Assembly (NCBI GenBank): GCA_003477305.1
Contig: DMTN01000003.1
Coordinates: forward strand, 1-6,250
Length of the DNA: 6,250 nucleotides
Direction: 5' to 3'
Source of the DNA: Acholeplasmatales bacterium
Lineage (GTDB): Bacteria > Bacillota_I > Bacilli_A > Izemoplasmatales > Hujiaoplasmataceae
The position numbers were made by a program, and so were the translations under genes. Under the pieces are notes generated by a model. That model saw nothing but the letters and a program-made list of their open reading frames with translations, was not told where the DNA came from and did not search any database. Shown here in pieces: positions 5,836-6,250 of this stretch. Within the stretch, counting starts at the first letter, position 1. The number at the start of each line of letters is the position of its first letter.

Positions 5836-5844
5836 ATTATATCA
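5836..5844 (-). promoter_or_regulatory. Distal extended -10 of the TAC operon
   Basis: A second TGATATAAT on the minus strand (TATAAT at 5836-5841), preceded by the same TGTGA context as the proximal copy, so it also carries an operator half-site. Start near 5829 would give a leader with the full ribosome site, so this is the more plausible productive promoter. The -35 is poor (TAATAA at 17 bp). Confidence 0.55.
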
Positions 5845-5874
5845 CACCATTAAGCGTTTTATTAGCCTTTTCAT

Positions 5875-5897
5875 TGATAAAATATCATATTTGATAT
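5875..5897. promoter_or_regulatory. Distal palindromic operator of the TAC operon
   Basis: ATATCA-TATT-TGATAT (5882-5897), the same arms as the proximal site, and nested with TGATA-AAA-TATCA (5875-5887). Thus three half-sites alternate in orientation. Its centre is 73 bp from the proximal palindrome, close to seven helical turns, and about 60 bp upstream of the distal start point. A weaker repeat CATCA-ACG-TGATG follows at 5900-5912. Confidence 0.6.
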
Positions 5898-5930
5898 CGC
5901 ATCAACGTGATGAAGCATCCCTGTTTTCTA

Positions 5931-5964
5931 AACAACAAAAGGTCCTCGACAAGCGACGACCTTT
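5931..5964 (-). terminator. Intrinsic terminator of rpmG
   Basis: The minus strand pairs AAAGGTC-G-TCG with CGA-G-GACCTTT (11 positions, one G-G mismatch) around the loop CTTGT (5949-5953). It ends in a T-rich tail TTTTGTTGTTT (from 5940 to about 5930). It lies 35 bases after the rpmG stop and separates rpmG from the TAC promoters. Confidence 0.8.
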
Positions 5965-5999
5965 AAGTTCGATAAGGGAAAAAGCGGTTGATCCGAATC

Positions 6000-6161
6000 C
6001 TATTTCTTCTCGCGGTGAACCGTTGTCTTCTTGCAAGTCGGGCAGTACTTCTTCACTTCCATCCGATCGGGATGAAGTTTCTTGTTCTTGTCGGTGAAGT
6101 AGTTCTGTTCCTTGCATTCCGAGCAAATCAGAATCACTTGCGTTCTCGCTGTTCCAGCCAT
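6000..6161 (-). CDS. rpmG: 50S ribosomal protein L33, zinc-ribbon form
   Basis: A 53-residue protein beginning MAGTARTQVILICSECK and ending TTVHREKK. It is a structural protein of the large ribosomal subunit, near the E site. Two CxxC pairs (C13-C16 and C40-C43) form the zinc ribbon, so this is the zinc-dependent (C+) form; some bacteria keep a cysteine-free copy for zinc starvation. The core N-Y-x-T-x-KNKK ... PDRMEVKKYCPTCKK-T matches the family closely. The ATG at 6161 has GGAGGG (6169-6174) 7 bases upstream. The usual partner in many Firmicutes, secE-nusG, is not downstream here: a terminator and the TAC module follow instead. What lies upstream is outside the window. Confidence 0.96.
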   Translation of the reverse strand: MAGTARTQVILICSECKEQNYFTDKNKKLHPDRMEVKKYCPTCKKTTVHREKK

Positions 6162-6168
6162 GATTAAA

Positions 6169-6174
6169 CCCTCC
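6169..6174 (-). promoter_or_regulatory. Ribosome binding site of rpmG
   Basis: GGAGGG on the minus strand, 7 bases before the ATG at 6161; supports calling this short gene. Confidence 0.8.
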
Positions 6175-6185
6175 AATCAGTCACT

Positions 6186-6219
6186 ATTATATTTTATGAT
6201 AATTCATTCTAAAAAGCAA
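6186..6219 (-). promoter_or_regulatory. Promoter of rpmG
   Basis: The minus strand has TTGCTT (6214-6219), a 17-bp spacer, and TAAAAT (6191-6196). A perfect TATAAT (6186-6191) overlaps the end of that hexamer and could be the -10 instead, but with a poorer -35. Either way the region is AT-rich and the leader is short (about 15-25 bases). Confidence 0.6.
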
Positions 6220-6250
6220 GAGAATAATCCATCGGGATAGTGTAAAATGG

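Noticed and set aside
5809..5897. Possible CRISPR or tandem repeat from the recurring ATATCA/TGATAT strings
   Set aside because: Only two full copies plus one half-site, each palindromic and tied to promoter elements; there is no regular spacer array.
5902..6126. 74-codon minus-strand frame overlapping rpmG
   Set aside because: Out of frame with L33, which has both CxxC pairs and a strong ribosome site; the frame runs through the rpmG terminator.

Overview
The window looks like chromosome from a Gram-positive, Firmicutes/Mollicutes-related bacterium of moderate GC content (inferred by eye, no search was run). The signs are strong AGGAGG-type ribosome sites, extended -10 promoters of the form TGnTATAAT, a zinc-ribbon L33 protein, and a ROK glucokinase next to a YqgX-like hydrolase. 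TGA is used as a normal stop codon (the glucokinase, hydrolase and antitoxin genes end in TGA), so the standard bacterial code applies, not the Mycoplasma one.

Layout from left to right. Positions 1-587, plus strand: the tail of an open frame that overlaps, as ATGA, the start of a HicB-family antitoxin gene; the tail may be the end of a HicA toxin, but this is weak. A perfect 16-bp hairpin (619-656) sits between the convergent hicB and c-di-GMP genes and can terminate both. Positions 659-2692, minus strand: a large membrane c-di-GMP enzyme (LytS-type 5TM sensor, PAS, GGDEF, HD-GYP) with intact motifs in both catalytic domains. Positions 2803-4364, minus strand: a two-gene unit, ROK glucokinase then metallo-beta-lactamase-fold hydrolase, joined by an ATGA overlap, with its own extended -10 promoter and a large terminator.

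Positions 4630-5784, minus strand: the most interesting part. Three tightly packed genes encode a RelE/HigB-like (Gp49 family) toxin, an XRE-type antitoxin with a C-terminal tail beyond its DNA-binding domain, and a small SecB-like chaperone. This is the gene order of a toxin-antitoxin-chaperone (TAC) module, best known from the Mycobacterium tuberculosis HigB1-HigA1-SecB-like locus. The region upstream holds two near-identical palindromes (ATATCA-N4-TGATAT), 73 bp apart, and two extended -10 elements, one of which overlaps a palindrome. This suggests autoregulation by the antitoxin. By eye the module is more AT-rich than the enzyme genes to its left, which fits horizontal acquisition.

Positions 6000-6161, minus strand: rpmG (ribosomal protein L33) with its promoter, ribosome site and terminator. 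All genes from 659 to the right edge are on the minus strand, and each transcription unit appears to have its own promoter. No gene-free stretch exceeds 300 bases; the largest gaps (4365-4629 and 5785-5999) hold promoters, operators and hairpins, listed below.
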